From assembly GCA_033782935.1 (NCBI GenBank), contig JAWQEG010001559.1, positions 62,001-126,000 on the forward strand: a stretch of DNA of 64,000 bases, written 5' to 3'. Source of the stretch: Petrolisthes cinctipes. Taxonomy: Eukaryota; Arthropoda; Malacostraca; Decapoda; Porcellanidae. The notes beneath the pieces were generated by a model. That model saw only the letters and a list, made by a program, of their open reading frames with translations. It was not told where the DNA came from and searched no databases. Position numbers and translations under genes: made by a program. Numbering within the stretch: position 1 is the first letter of the stretch; every line of letters starts with the position of its first letter. Of the stretch, positions 15,101 through 30,100 are shown piece after piece.

Positions 15101-18100
15101 CTCTAACACGCAGTAGGCATGTACAGATAGCTTCTGGGGCCCAAAAATATCGATTTTTTGGATGTTTTGTGCACGAATATGGGATAGAAATGGGTACAGA
15201 AAATGCAAGCACATATTAACTTTGGGAACCTAAAATATTGATTTCCAGAATGTTTTTGGCGTGTATTATGAAAATATTCTAACACTGAGTAGGCGTGTAC
15301 AGATAGCTTCTGGGGCCCAAAAATATCGAATTTTTTGGTGTTTTAAGCACGAATATGGGATAGAAATGGATACAGAAGATGCATGCACATATCGACTTTG
15401 GGCACATAAAATATCGATTTTTAGCATGTTTTGGACTTGTATTTTGAAAATATTCTGTTACTGATTAGGCATGTACAGATCGCTTCTTGGACCCAAAAAT
15501 ATCGAGTTTTCGGGTGTTTTGAGTCTGAATTTGAGATATAAACGGGTAATGAAGATACATACTCATATTGACTTTGGGCATCTAAAATATCGATTTTAGC
15601 ATGTTTTGGGCCTGTATTATGAAAATACTCTAAAACGGAGTAGGCATGTACAGATCGCTTCTGGGACCCAAAAATATCGAATTTTCGGGTGTTCTGAGCC
15701 TGAATTTGAGATATAAACGGCTACAGAAGATGCATGCACTTATCGACTTTGGACCCCTAAAATATCGATTTTTAGCATGCTTTGAGCCTATATTATGAAA
15801 ACATTCTATTTTCTAGTAGGCATGTACAGATCGCTTCTGGGACGTAAAAATATTGAATTTTCAAAGGTTTTGAGCCTAAATTTGAGATATAAACGGCTAC
15901 AGAAGATGCATGCACATATCGACTTTGGCTCCCAAAATATCGATATTTAGCATGTTTTGAGCCTATATTTTGAAAATATTCTAGCACTGAGTAGGCAAGT
16001 ACAGATCGCTTCTGGGACCCAAAAATAACGAATTTTAGGGTGTTTTGAGCCTGAATTTGGGACATAAACGGGTACAGAAGATGCATGCACATATCGATTT
16101 TGTGCACCTAAAATATCGATTTTTAACTTGTTTTTCTGCCTATGTTTCAAAAATAATCTTACATTGAGTAGGCATGTACAGATCGCTTCTGGGACCCCAA
16201 AGTATCGAATTTTCGGGTGTTTTGAGCCTGAGTTTGAGATATAAACGGGTACAGAAGATGCATGCACATATCGACTTTGGGCACTTAAAATATAGATTTT
16301 CAGCATGTTTTTGGACTTGTATTTTGAAAATATTCTGTTACTGAGTAGGCATGTAAAGATCGCTTCTGGGACCCAAAAATATCGAATTTTCGGGTGTTTT
16401 GAGCCTGAATTTGAGATATAAACGTGTACTGAAGAAGCATACACATATTGACTTTGGGAACTTAAAATATAGATTTTCAGCCTGTTTTGGGCCTGTATTA
16501 TGAAAATACTCAAACACCGAGTAGGCATGTACAGATCGCTTCTGGGACCCAAAAATATCGAATTTTCGGGTGTTTTAAACTTGAATTTGAGATATAAACG
16601 GATACAGAAGATGCATGCACATATTGACTTTGGGCACCTAAAATATCGATTTTCAGCATATTTTGGCCCTATATTTTGAAAATATTCAAGCACTGAGTAG
16701 GCATGTACAGATCGCTACTGGGTCCCAAAAATATCGAATTTTCGGGTGTTTTGAGGTTGAATTTGGGATATAAACGGGTGCAGAAGATGCATACACATAT
16801 TGACTTTGGGCACCTAAAATATCGATTTTCAGCATGTTTTGGGCCTGTATATTGAAAATACTCTAACACGGAGTAGGTATATACAGATAGCTTCTGAGTC
16901 CCAAAAATATCGAATTTTTGGGTGTTTTGAGCACAAATATGGGAAAGAAATGGGTACAGAAGATGCATGCACATATCGACTTTGGGCACCTAAAATATCG
17001 ATTTTTAGCATGTTTTGGACTTGTATTTTGAAAATATTCTGTTACTGATTAGGCATGTACAGATCGCTTCTTGGACCCAAAAATATCGAGTTTTCGGGTG
17101 TTTTGAGCCTGAATTTGAGATATAAACGGGTAATGAAGATACATACACATATTGAGTTTGGGCACCTAAAATATCGATTTTAGCATGTTTTGGGCCTGTA
17201 TTATGAAAATACTCTAACACGGAGTAGGCATGTACAGATCGCTCCTGGGACCCAAAAATATCGAATTTTCGGGTGTTTTGAGCCTGAATTTGAGATATCA
17301 ACGGGTACAGAAGATGCATGCACATATCGACTTTGGACCCTTAAAATATCGATTTTTAGCGTGCTTTGAGCCTATATTATGAAAACATTCTATTTTCTAG
17401 TAGGCATGTACAGATCGCTTCTGGGAGGTAAAAATATTGAATTTTCAGGGGTTTTGAGCATAAATTTGAGATATCAACGGGTACAGAAGATGCATGCACA
17501 TATCGACTTTCGACCCCTAAAATATAGATTTTTAGCATGCTTTGAGCCTATATTATGAAAACATTCTATTTTTCTAGTAGACATGTACATATCGCTCCTG
17601 GGACGTAAAAATATTGAATTTTCAGGGGTTTTGAGCCTAAATTTGAGATATAAACGGCTACAGAAGATGCATGCACATATCGACTTGGGCACCCAAAATA
17701 TCGATATTTAGCATGTTTTGGGCCTATATTTTGAAAATATTCTAGCACTGAGTAGGCATGTACAGATCGCTTCTGGGACCCAAAAATGTCGAATTTTAGG
17801 GTGTTTTGAGCCTGAATTTGGAACATAAACGGGTACAGAAGATGCATGCACATATCGATTTTGTGTACCTAAAATATCGATTTTCAACTTGTTTTTCTGC
17901 CTGTGTTTCAAAATATTCTAACATTGAGTAGGCATGTACAGATCGCTTCTGGGACCCAAAAATATCGAATTTTCGGGTGTTTTGAGCCTGAATTTGAGAT
18001 ATAAACGGGTACAGAAGATGCATGCACATATCGACTTTGGGCACTTAAAATATATATTTTCAGCATGTTTTTAGACTTGTATTTTGAAAATATTCTGTTA

Positions 18101-21100
18101 CTGAGTAGGCATGTAAAGATCGCTTCTGGGACCCAAAAATATTGAATTTTCGGGTGTTTTGAGCCTGAATTTGAGATATAAACGTGTATTGAAGAATCAT
18201 ACACATATTGACTTTGGGAACCTAAAATATCGATTTTCAGCCTGTTTTGGGCCTGTATTATGAAAATACTCAAACACGGAGTAGGCATGTACAGATCGCT
18301 TCTGGGACCCAAAAATATCGAATTTTCGGATGATTTAAACTTGAATTTGAGATATAAACGGATACAGAAGATGCATGCACATATTGACTTTTTGCACCTA
18401 AAATATCGATTTTCAGCATGTTTTGGCCCTATATTTTGAAAATATTCAAGCACTGAGTAGGCATGTAGAGATCGCTTCTGGGACCCAAATATATCGCATT
18501 TTCGTGTGTTTTGAGGTTGAATTTGGGATATAAACGGGTGCAGAAGATGCATACACATATTGACTTTGGGCACCTAAAATATCGATTTTCAGCATGTTTT
18601 GGCCCTATATTTTGAAAATATTCAAGCACTGAGTAGGCATGTACAGATCGCTTCTGGGACCCAAATATATCGCATTTTAGTGTGTTTTGAGGTTGAATTT
18701 GGGATATAAACGGGTGCAGAAGATGCATACACATATTGACTTTGGGCACCTAAAATATCGATTTTCAGCATGTTTTGGGCCTGTATATTGAAAATACTCT
18801 AACACGGAGTAGGTATATACAGATAGCTTCTGAGGCCCAAAAATATCGAATTTTTGGGTGTTTTGAGCACAAATATGGGAAAGAAATGGGTACAGAAGAT
18901 GCATGCACATATCGACTTTGGGCACCTAAAATATCGATTTTTAGCATGTTTTGGACTTGTAATTTGAAAATATTCTGTTACTGATTAGGCATGTACAGAT
19001 CGCTTCTTGGACCCAAAAATATCGAGTTTTCGGGAGTTTTGAGCTTGAATTTGAGATATAAACCGGTAATGAAGATACATACACATATTGACTTTGGGCA
19101 CCTAAAATATCGATTTTAGCATGTTTTGGGCCTGTATTATGAAAATACTCTAACACGGAGTAGGCATGTACAGATCGCTCCTGGGACCCAAAAATATCGA
19201 ATTTTCGGGTGTTTTGAGCCTGAATTTGAGATATCAACGGGTACAGAAGATGCATGCACATATCGACTTTGGACCCTTAAAATATCGATTTTTAGCATGC
19301 TTTGAGCCTATATTATGAAAACATTCTATTTTCTAGTAGGCATGTACAGATCGCTTCTGGGAGGTAAAAATATTGAATTTTCAGGGGTTTTGAGCATAAA
19401 TTTGAGATATCAACGGGTACAGAAGATGCATGCACATATCGACTTTCGACCCCTAAAATATCGATTTTTAGCATGCTTTGAGCCTATATTATGAAAACAT
19501 TCTATTTTCTAGTAGACATGTACATATCACTCCTGGGACGTAAAAATATTGAATTTTCAGGGGTTTTGAGCCTAAATTTGAGATATAAACGGCTACAGAA
19601 GATGCATGCACATATCGACTTTGGCACCCAAAATATCGATATTTAGCATGTTTTGGGCCTATATTTTGAAAATATTCTAGCACTGAGTAGGCATGTACAG
19701 ATCGCTTCTGGGACCCAAAAATGTCGAATTTTAGGGTGTTTTGAGCCTGAATTTGGAACATAAACGGGTACAGAAGATGCATGCACATATCGATTTTGTG
19801 TACCTAAAATATCGATTTTCAACTTGTTTTTCTGCCTGTGTTTCAAAAATATTCTAACATTGAGTAGGCATGTACAGATCGCTTCTGGGACCCAAAAATA
19901 TCGAATTTTCGGGTGTTTTGAGCCTGAATTTGAGATATAAACGGGTACAGAAGATGCATGCACATATCGACTTTGGGAACCTAAAATATCGATTTTCAGC
20001 CTGTTTTGGGCCTGTATTATGAAAATACTCAAACACGGAGTAGGCATGTACAGATCGCTTCTGGGACCCAAAAATATCGAATTTTCGGATGATTTAAACT
20101 TGAATTTGAGATATAAACGGATACAGAAGATGCATGCACATATTGACTTTTTGCACCTAAAATATCGATTTTCAGCATGTTTTGGCCCTATATTTTGAAA
20201 ATATTCAAGCACTGAGTAGGCATGTACAGATCGCTTCTGGGACCCAAATATATCGCATTTTCGTGTGTTTTGAGGTTGAATTTGGGATATAAACGGGTGC
20301 AGAAGATGCATACACATATTGACTTTGGGCACCTAAAATATCGATTTTCAGCATGTTTTGGGCCTGTATATTGAAAATACTCTAACACGGAGTAGGTATA
20401 TACAGATAGCTTCTGAGGCCCAAAAATATCGAATTTTTGGGTGTTTTGAGCACAAATATGGGAAAGAAATGGGTACAGAAGATGCATGCACATATCGACT
20501 TTGGGCACCTAAAATATCGATTTTTAGCATGTTTTGGACTTGTAATTTGAAAATATTCTGTTACTGATTAGGCATGTACAGATCGCTTCTTGGACCCAAA
20601 AATATCGAGTTTTCGGGAGTTTTGAGCTTGAATTTGAGATATAAACCGGTAATGAAGATACATACACATATTGACTTTGGGCACCTAAAATATCGATTTT
20701 AGCATGTTTTGGGCCTGTATTATGAAAATACTCTAACACGGAGTAGGCATGTACAGATCGCTCCTGGGACCCAAAAATATCGAATTTTCGGGTGTTTTGA
20801 GCCTGAAGTTGAGATATCAACGGGTACAGAAGATGCTTGCACATATCGACTTTGGACCCTTAAAATATCGATTTTTAGCATGCTTTGAGCCTATATTATG
20901 AAAACATTCTATTTTCAAGTAGGCATGAACAGATCGCTTCTGGGACGTAAAAATATTGAATTTTCAGGGGTTTTGAGCCTAAATTTGAGATATAAACGGC
21001 TATAGAAGATGCTTGCACATATCGACTTTGGCACCCAAAATATCGATATTTAGCATGTTTTGGGCCTATATTTTGAAATTATTCTAGCACTGAGTAGACA

Positions 21101-24100
21101 TGTACAGATCGCTTCTGGGACCCAAAAATATCGAATTTTAGGGTGTTTTGAGCCTGAATTTGGGACATAAACGAGTACAGAAGATGCATGCACATATCGA
21201 TTTTGTGCACCTAAAATATCGATTTTCAACTTGTTTTTCTGCCTGTGTTTCAAAAATATTCTAACATTGAGTAGGCATGTACAGATCGCTTCTGGGACCC
21301 AAAAATATCGAATTTTCGGGTGTTTTGAGCCTGAATTTGAGATATAAACGGGTACAGAAGATGCATGCACATATCGACTTTGGGCACTTAAAATATATAT
21401 TTTCAGCATGTTTTTGGACTTGTATTTTGAAAATATTCTGTTACTAAGAAGGCATGTAAAGATCGCTTCTGGGACCCAAAAATATCGAATTTTCGGGTGT
21501 TTTGAGCCTGAATTTGAGATATAAACGTGTACTGAAGAAGCATACACATATTGACTTTGGGAACCTAAAATATCGATTTTCAGCCTGTTTTGGGCCTGTA
21601 TTATAAAAATACTCAAACACGGAGTAGGCATGTACAGATCGCTTCTGGGACCCAAAAATATCGAATTTTCGGGTGTTTTAAACTTGAATTTGAGATATAA
21701 ACGGATACAGAAGATGCATGCACATATTGACTTTTTGCACCTAAAATATCGATTTTCAGCATGTTTTGGCCCTATATTTTGAAAATATTCAAGCACTGAG
21801 TAGGCATGTACAGATCGCTTCTGGGACCCAAATATATCGCATTTTCGTGTGTTTTGAGGTTGAATTTGGGATATAAACGGGTGCAGAAGATGCATACACA
21901 TATTGACTTTGGGCACCTAAAATATCGATTTTCAGCATGTTTTGGGCCTGTATATTGAAAATACTCTAACACGGAGTAGGTATATACAGATAGCTTCTGA
22001 GGCCCAAAAATATCGAATTTTTGGGTGTTTTGAGCACAAATATGGGAAAGAAATGGGTACAGAAGATGCATGCACATATCGACTTTGGGCACCTAAAATA
22101 TCGATTTTTAGCATGTTTTGGACTTTTAATTTGAAAATATTCTGTTACTGATTAGGCATGTACAGATCGCTTCTTGGACCCAAAAATATCGAGTTTTCGG
22201 GAGTTTTGAGCTTGAATTTGAGATATAAACCGGTAATGAAGATACATACACATATTGACTTTGGGCACCTAAAATATCGATTTTAGCATGTTTTGGGCCT
22301 GTATTATGAAAATACTCTAACACGGAGTAGGCATGTACAGATCGCTCCTGGGACCCAAAAATATCGAATTTTCGGGTGTTTTGAGCCTGAATTTGAGATA
22401 TCAACGGGTACAGAAGATGCATGCACATATCGACTTTGGACCCTTAAAATATCGATTTTTAGCATGCTTTGAGCCTATATTATGAAAACATTCTATTTTC
22501 TAGTAGGCATGTACATATCGCTTCTGGGACGTAAAAATATTGAATTTTCAGGGGTTTTGAGCCTAAATTTGAGATATAAACGGCTACAGAAGATGCATGC
22601 ACATATCGACTTTGGCACCCAAAATATCGATATTTAGCATGTTTTGGGCCTATATTTTGAAAATATTCTAGCACTGAGTAGGCATGTACAGATCGCTTCT
22701 GGGACCCAAAAATATCGAATTTTAGGGTGTTTTGAGCCTGAATTTGGGACATAAACGGGTACAGAAGATGCATGCACATATCGATTTTGTGCACCTAAAA
22801 TATCGATTTTCAACTTGATTTTCTGCCTATGTTTCGAAAATATTCTTACATTGAGTAGGCATGTACAGATCGCTTCTGGGACCAAAAAATATCGAATTTT
22901 CGGGTGTTTTGAGCCTGAATTTGAGATATAAACGTGTACTGAAGAAGCATACACATATTGACTTTGGGAACCTAAAATATCGATTTTCAGCCTGTTTTGG
23001 GCCTGTATTATAAAAATACTCAAACACGGAGTAGGCATGTACAGATCGCTTCTGGGACCCAAAAATATCGAATTTTCGGGTGTTTTAAACTTGAATTTGA
23101 GATATAAACGGATACAGAAGATGCATGCACATATTGACTTTTTGCACCTAAAATATCGATTTTCAGCATGTTTTGGCCCTATATTTTGAAAATATTCAAG
23201 CACTGAGTAGGCATGTACAGATCGCTTCTGGGACCCAAATATATCGCATTTTCGTGTGTTTTGAGGTTGAATTTGGGATATAAACGGGTGCAGAAGATGC
23301 ATACACATATTGACTTTGGGCACCTAAAATATCGATTTTCAGCATGTTTTGGGCCTGTATATTGAAAATACTCTAACACGGAGTAGGTATATACAGATAG
23401 CTTCTGAAGCCCAAAAATATCGAATTTTTGGGTGTTTTGAGCACAAATATGGGAAAGAAATGGGTACAGAAGATGCATGCACATATCGACTTTGGGCTCC
23501 TAAAATATCGATTTTTAGCATGTTTTGGACTTGTAATTTGAAAATATTCTGTTACTGATTAGGCATGTACAGATCGCTTCTTGGACCCAAAAATATCGAG
23601 TTTTCGGGAGTTTTGAGCCTGAATTTGAGATATAAACCGGTAATGAAGATACATACACATATTGACATTGGGCACCTAAAATATCGATTTTAGCATGTTT
23701 TGGGCCTGTATTATGAAAATACTCTAACACGGAGTAGGCATGTACAGATCGCTCCTGGGACCCAAAAATATCGAATTTTCGGGTGTTTTGAGCCTGAATT
23801 TGAGATATCAACGGGTACAGAAGATGCATGCACATATCGACTTTGGACCCTTAAAATATCGATTTTTAGCATGCTTTGAGCCTATATTATGAAAACATTC
23901 TATTTTCTAGTAGGCATGTACATATCGCTTCTGGGACGTAAAAATATTGAATTTTCAGGGGTTTTGAGCCTAAATTTGAGATATAAACGGCTACAGAAGA
24001 TGCATGCACATATCGACTTTGGCACCCAAAATATCGATATTTAGCATGTTTTGGGCCTATATTTTGAAAATATTCTAGCACTAAGTAGGCATGTACAGAT

Positions 24101-27100
24101 CGCTTCTGGGACCCAAAAATAACGAATTTTAGGGTGTTTTGAGCCTGAATTTGGGACATAAACGGGTACAGAAGATGCATGCACATATCGATTTTGTGCA
24201 CCTAAAATATCGATTTTCAACTTGTTTTTCTGCCTATGTTTCAAAAATATTCTTACATTGAGTAGGCATGTACAGATCGCTTCTGGGACCCAAAAATATC
24301 GAATTTTCGGGTGTTTTGAGCCTGAATTTGAGATATAAACGTGCACTGAAGAAGCATACACATATTGACTTTGGGAACCTAAAATATCGATTTTCAGCCT
24401 GTTTTGGGCCTGTATTATGAAAATACTCAAACACGGAGTAGGCATGTACAGATCGCTTCTGGGACCCAAAAATATCGAATTTTCGGGTGTTTTAAACTTG
24501 AATTTGAGATATAAACGGATACAGAAGATGCATGCACATATTGACTTTTTGCACCTAAAATATCGATTTTCAGCATGTTTTGGCCCTATATTTTGAAAAT
24601 ATTCAAGCACTGAGTAGGCATGTACAGATCGCTTCTGGGACCCAAATATATCGCATTTTCGTGTGTTTTGAGGTTGAATTTGGGATATAAACGGGTGCAG
24701 AAGATGCATACACATATTGACTTTGGGCACCAAAATATCGATTTTCAGCATGTTTTGGGCCTGTATATTGAAAATACTCTAACACGGAGGAGGTATATAC
24801 AGATAGCTTCTGAGGCCCAAAAATATCGAATTTTTGGGTGTTTTGAGCACAAATATGGGAAAGAAATGGGTACAGAAGATGCATGCACATATCGACTTTG
24901 GGCACCTAAAATATCGATTTTTAGCATGTTTTGGACTTGTAATTTGAAAATATTCTGTTACTGATTAGGCATAAACAGATCGCTTCTTGGACCCAAAAAT
25001 ATCGAGTTTTCGGGAGTTTTGAGCCTGAATTTGAGATATAAACCGGTAATGAAGATACATACACATATTGACATTGGGCACCTAAAATATCGATTTTAGC
25101 ATGTTTTGGGCCTGTATTATGAAAATACTCTAACACGGAGTAGGCATGTACAGATCGCTCCTGGGACCCAAAAATATCGAATTTTCGGGTCTTTTGAGAC
25201 TGAATTTGAGATATCAACGGGTACAGAAGATGCATGCACATATCGACTTTGGACCCTTAAAATATCGATTTTTAGCATGCTTTGAGCCTATATTATGAAA
25301 ACATTCTATTTTCTAGTAGGCATGTACATATCGCTTCTGGGACGTAAAAATATTGAATTTTCAGGGGTTTTGAGCCTAAATTTGAGATATAAACGGCTAC
25401 AGAAGATGCATGCACATATCGACTTTGGCACCCAAAATATCGATATTTAGCATGTTTTGGGCCTATATTTTGAAAATATTCTAGCACTAAGTAGGCATGT
25501 ACAGATCGCTTCTGGGACCCAAAAATAACGAATTTTAGGGTGTTTTGAGCCTGAATTTCGGACATAAACGGGTACAGAAGATGCATGCACATATCGATTT
25601 TGTGCACCTAAAAAATCGATTTTCAACTTGTTTTTCTGCCTATGTTTCAAAAATATTCTTACATTGAGTAGGCATGTACATATCGCTTCTGGGACCCAAA
25701 AATATCGAATTTTAGGGTGTTTTGAGCCTAAATTTGAGATATAAACGGCTACAGAAGATGCATGCACATATCGACTTTGGCACCCAAAATATCGATATTT
25801 AGCATGTTTTGGGCCTATATTTTGAAAATATTCTAGCACTAAGTAGGCATGTACAGATCGCTTCTGTGACCCAAAAATAACGAATTTTAGTGTGTTTTGA
25901 GCCTGAATTTGGGACATAAACGGGTACAGAAGATGCATGCACATATCGATTTTGTGCACCTAAAATATCGATTTTCAACTTGTTTTTCTGCCTATGTTTC
26001 AAAAATATTCTTACATTGAGGAGGCATGTACAGATCGCTTCTGGGACCCAAAAATATCGAATTTTCGGGTGTTTTGAGCCTGAATTTGAGATATAAACGT
26101 GCACTGAAGAAGCATACACATATTGACTTTGGGAACCTAAAATATCGATTTTCAGCCTGTTTTGGGCCTGTATTATGAAAATACTCAAACACGGAGTAGG
26201 CATGTACAGATCGCTTCTGGGACCCAAAAATATCGAATTTTCGGGTGTTTTAAACTTGAATTTGAGATATAAACGGATACAGAAGATGCATGCACATATT
26301 GACTTTTTGCACCTTAAATATCGATTTTCAGCATGTTTTGGCCCTATATTTTGAAAATATTCAAGCACTGAGTAGGCATGTACAGATCGCTTCTGGGACC
26401 CAAATATATCGCATTTTCGTGTGTTTTGAGGTTGAATTTGGGATATAAACGGGTGCAGAAGATGCATACACATATTGACTTTGGGCACCTAAAATATCGA
26501 TTTTCAGCATGTTTTGGGCCTGTATATTGAAAATACTCTAACACGGAGGAGGTATATACAGATAGCTTCTGAGGCCCAAAAATATCGAATTTTTGGGTGT
26601 TTTGAGCACAAATATGGGAAAGAAATGGGTACAGAAGATGCATGCACATATCGACTTTGGGCACCTAAAATATCGATTTTTAGCATGTTTTGGACTTGTA
26701 ATTTGAAAATATTCTGTTACTGTTTAGGCATAAACAGATCACTTCTTGGACCCAAAAATATCGAGTTTTCGGGAGTTTTGAGCCTGAATTTGAGATATAA
26801 ACCGGTAATGAAGATACATACACATATTGACATTGGGCACCTAAAATATCGATTTTAGCATGTTTTGGGCCTGTATTATGAAAATACTCTAACACGGAGT
26901 AGGCATGTACAGATCGCTCCTGGGACCCAAAAATATCGAATTTTCGGGTCTTTTGAGACTGAATTTGAGATATCAACGGGTACTGAAGAAGCATACACAT
27001 ATTGACTTTGGGAACCTAAAATATCGATTTTCAGCCTGTTTTGGGCCTGTATTATGAAAATACTCAAACACGGAGTAGGAATGTACAGATCGCTTCTGGG

Positions 27101-30100
27101 ACCCAAAAATATCGAATTTTCGGGTGTTTTAAACTTGAATTTGAGATATAAACGGATACAGAAGATGCATGCACATATTGACTTTTTGCACCTAAAATAT
27201 CGATTTTTTTAGCATGTTTTGGCCCTATATTTTGAAAATATTCAAGCACTGAGTAGGCATGTACAGATCGCTTCTGGGACCCAAATATATCGCATTTTCG
27301 TGTGTTTTGAGGTTGAATTTGGGATATAAACGGGTGCAGAAGATGCATACACATATTGACTTTGGGCACCTAAAATATCGATTTTTAGCATGTTTTGGGC
27401 CTGTTTATTGAAAATACTCTAACACGGAGTAGGTATATACAGATAGCTTCTGAGGCTCAAAAATATCGAATTTTTGGGTGTTTTGAGCACAAATATGGGA
27501 AAGAAATGGGTACAGAAGATGCATGCACATATCGACTTTGGGCACCTAAAATATCGATTTTAGCATGTTTTGGGCCTGTATTATGAAAATACTCTAACAC
27601 GGAGTAGGCATGTACAGATCGCTCCTGGGACCCAAAAATATCGAATTTTCGGGTGTTTTGAGCCTGAATTTGAGATATCAACGGGTACAGAAGATGCATA
27701 CACATATCGACTTTCGACCCCTAAAATATTGATTTTTAGCATCCTTTGAGCCTATATTATGAAAACATTCTATTTTCTAGTAGGCATGTACATATCGCTT
27801 CTGGGACGTAAAAATATTGAATTTTCAGGGGTTTTGAGCATAAATTTGAGATATAAACGGCTACAGAAGATGCATGCACATATCGACTTTGGCACCCAAA
27901 ATATCGATATTAAGCATGTTTTGGGCCTATATTTTGAAAATATTCTAGCACTGAGTAGGCATGTACAGATCACTTCTGGGACCCAAAAATATCGAATTTT
28001 AGGGTGTTTTGAGCCTGAATTTGGGACATAAACGGGTACAGAAGATGCATGCACCTATCGATTTTGTGCACCTAAAATATCGATTTTCAACTTGTTTTTC
28101 TGTCTGTGTTTCAAAAATATTCTAACATTGAGTAGGCATGTACAGATCGCTTCTGGGACCCAAAAATATCGAATTTTCGGGTGTTTTGAGCCTGAATTTG
28201 AGATATCAACGGGTACAGAAGATGCATGCACATATCGACTTTCGACCCCTAAAATATCGATTTTTAGCATGCTTTGAGCCTATATTATGAAAACATTCTA
28301 TTTTCTAGTAGGCATGTACAGATCGCTTCTGGGACGTAAAAATATTGAATTTTCAGGGGTTTTGAGCATAAATTTGAGATATAAACGGCTACAGATGATG
28401 CATGCACATATCGACTTTGGTACCCAAAATATCGATATTTAGCATGTTTTGGGCCTATATTTTGAAAATATTCTAGCACTGAGTAGGCATGTACAGATCG
28501 CTTCTGGGACCCACAAATATCGAATTTTAGGGTATTTTGAGCCTGAATTTGGGACATAAACGGGTACAGAAGATGCATGCACATATCGATTTTGTGCACC
28601 TAAAAAATCGATTTTCAACTTGTTTTTCTTCCTATGTTTCAAAAATATTCTTACATTGAGTAGGCATGTACAGATCGCTTCTGGGACCCAAAAATATCGA
28701 ATTTTCGGGTGTTTTGAGCCTAAATTTGAGATATAAACGGCTACAGAAGATGCATGCACATATCGACTTTGGCACCCAAAATATCGATATTTAGCATGTT
28801 TTGGGCCTATATTTTGAAAATATTCTAGCACTAAGTAGGCATGTACAGATCGCTTCTGGGACCCAAAAATAACGAATTTTAGGGTGTTTTGAGCCTGAAT
28901 TTGGGACATAAACGGGTACAGAAGATGCATGCACATATCGATTTTGTGCACCTAAAATATCGATTTTCAACTTGTTTTTCTGCCTATGTTTCAAAAATAT
29001 TCTTACATTGAGTAGGCATGTACAGATCGCTTCTGGGACCCAAAAATATCGAATTTTCGGGTGTTTTGAGCCTGAATTTGAGATATAAACGTGCACTGAA
29101 GAAGCATACACATATTGACTTTGGGAACCTAAAATATCGATTTTCAGCCTGTTTTGGGCCTGTATTATGAAAATACTCAAACACGGAGTAGGCATGTACA
29201 GATCGCTTCTGGGACCCAAAAATATCGAATTTTCGGGTGTTTTAAACTTGAATTTGAGATATAAACGGATACAGAAGATGCATGCACATATTGACTTTTT
29301 GCACCTAAAATATCGATTTTCAGCATGTTTTGGCCCTATATTTTGAAAATATTCAAGCACTGAGTAGGCATGTACAGATCGCTTTTGGGACCCAAATATA
29401 TCGCATTTTCGTGTGTTTTGAGGTTGAATTTGGGATATAAACGGGTGCAGAAGAAGCATACACATATTGACTTTGGGCACCTAAAATATCGATTTTCAGC
29501 ATGTTTTGGGCCTGTATATTGAAAATACTCTAACACGGAGGAGGTATATACAGATAGCTTCTGAGGCCCAAAAATATCGAATTTTTGGGTGTTTTGAGCA
29601 CAAATATGGGAAAGAAATGTGTACAGAAGATGCATGCACATATCGACTTTGGGTACCTAAAATATCGATTTTTAGCATGTTTTGGACTTGTAATTTGAAA
29701 TTATTCTGTTACTGTTTAGGCATAAACAGATCACTTCTTGGACCCAAAAATATCGAGTTTTCGGGAGTTTTGAGCCTGAATTTGAAATATAAACCGGTAA
29801 TGAAGATACATACACATATTGACATTGGGCACCTAAAATATCGATTTTAGCATGTTTTGGGCCTGTATTATGAAAATACTCTAACACGGAGTAGGCATGT
29901 ACAGATCGCTCCTGGGACCCAAAAATATCGAATTTTCGGGTCTTTTGAGACTGAATTTGAGATATCAACGGGTACTGAAGAAGCATACACATATTGACTT
30001 TGGGAACCTAAAATATTGATTTTCAGCCTGTTTTGGGACTGTATTATGAAAATACTCAAACACGGAGTAGGAATGTACAGATCGCTTCTGGGACCCAAAA

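Noticed and set aside
21050..21916. 288-codon minus-strand open frame, and the many similar ones across 1-36.9 kb
   Set aside because: The translation is the same satellite monomer read in three successive frames. It has no domain, no consistent start or stop context, and the same pattern appears in overlapping frames. It is explained by repeat amplification.
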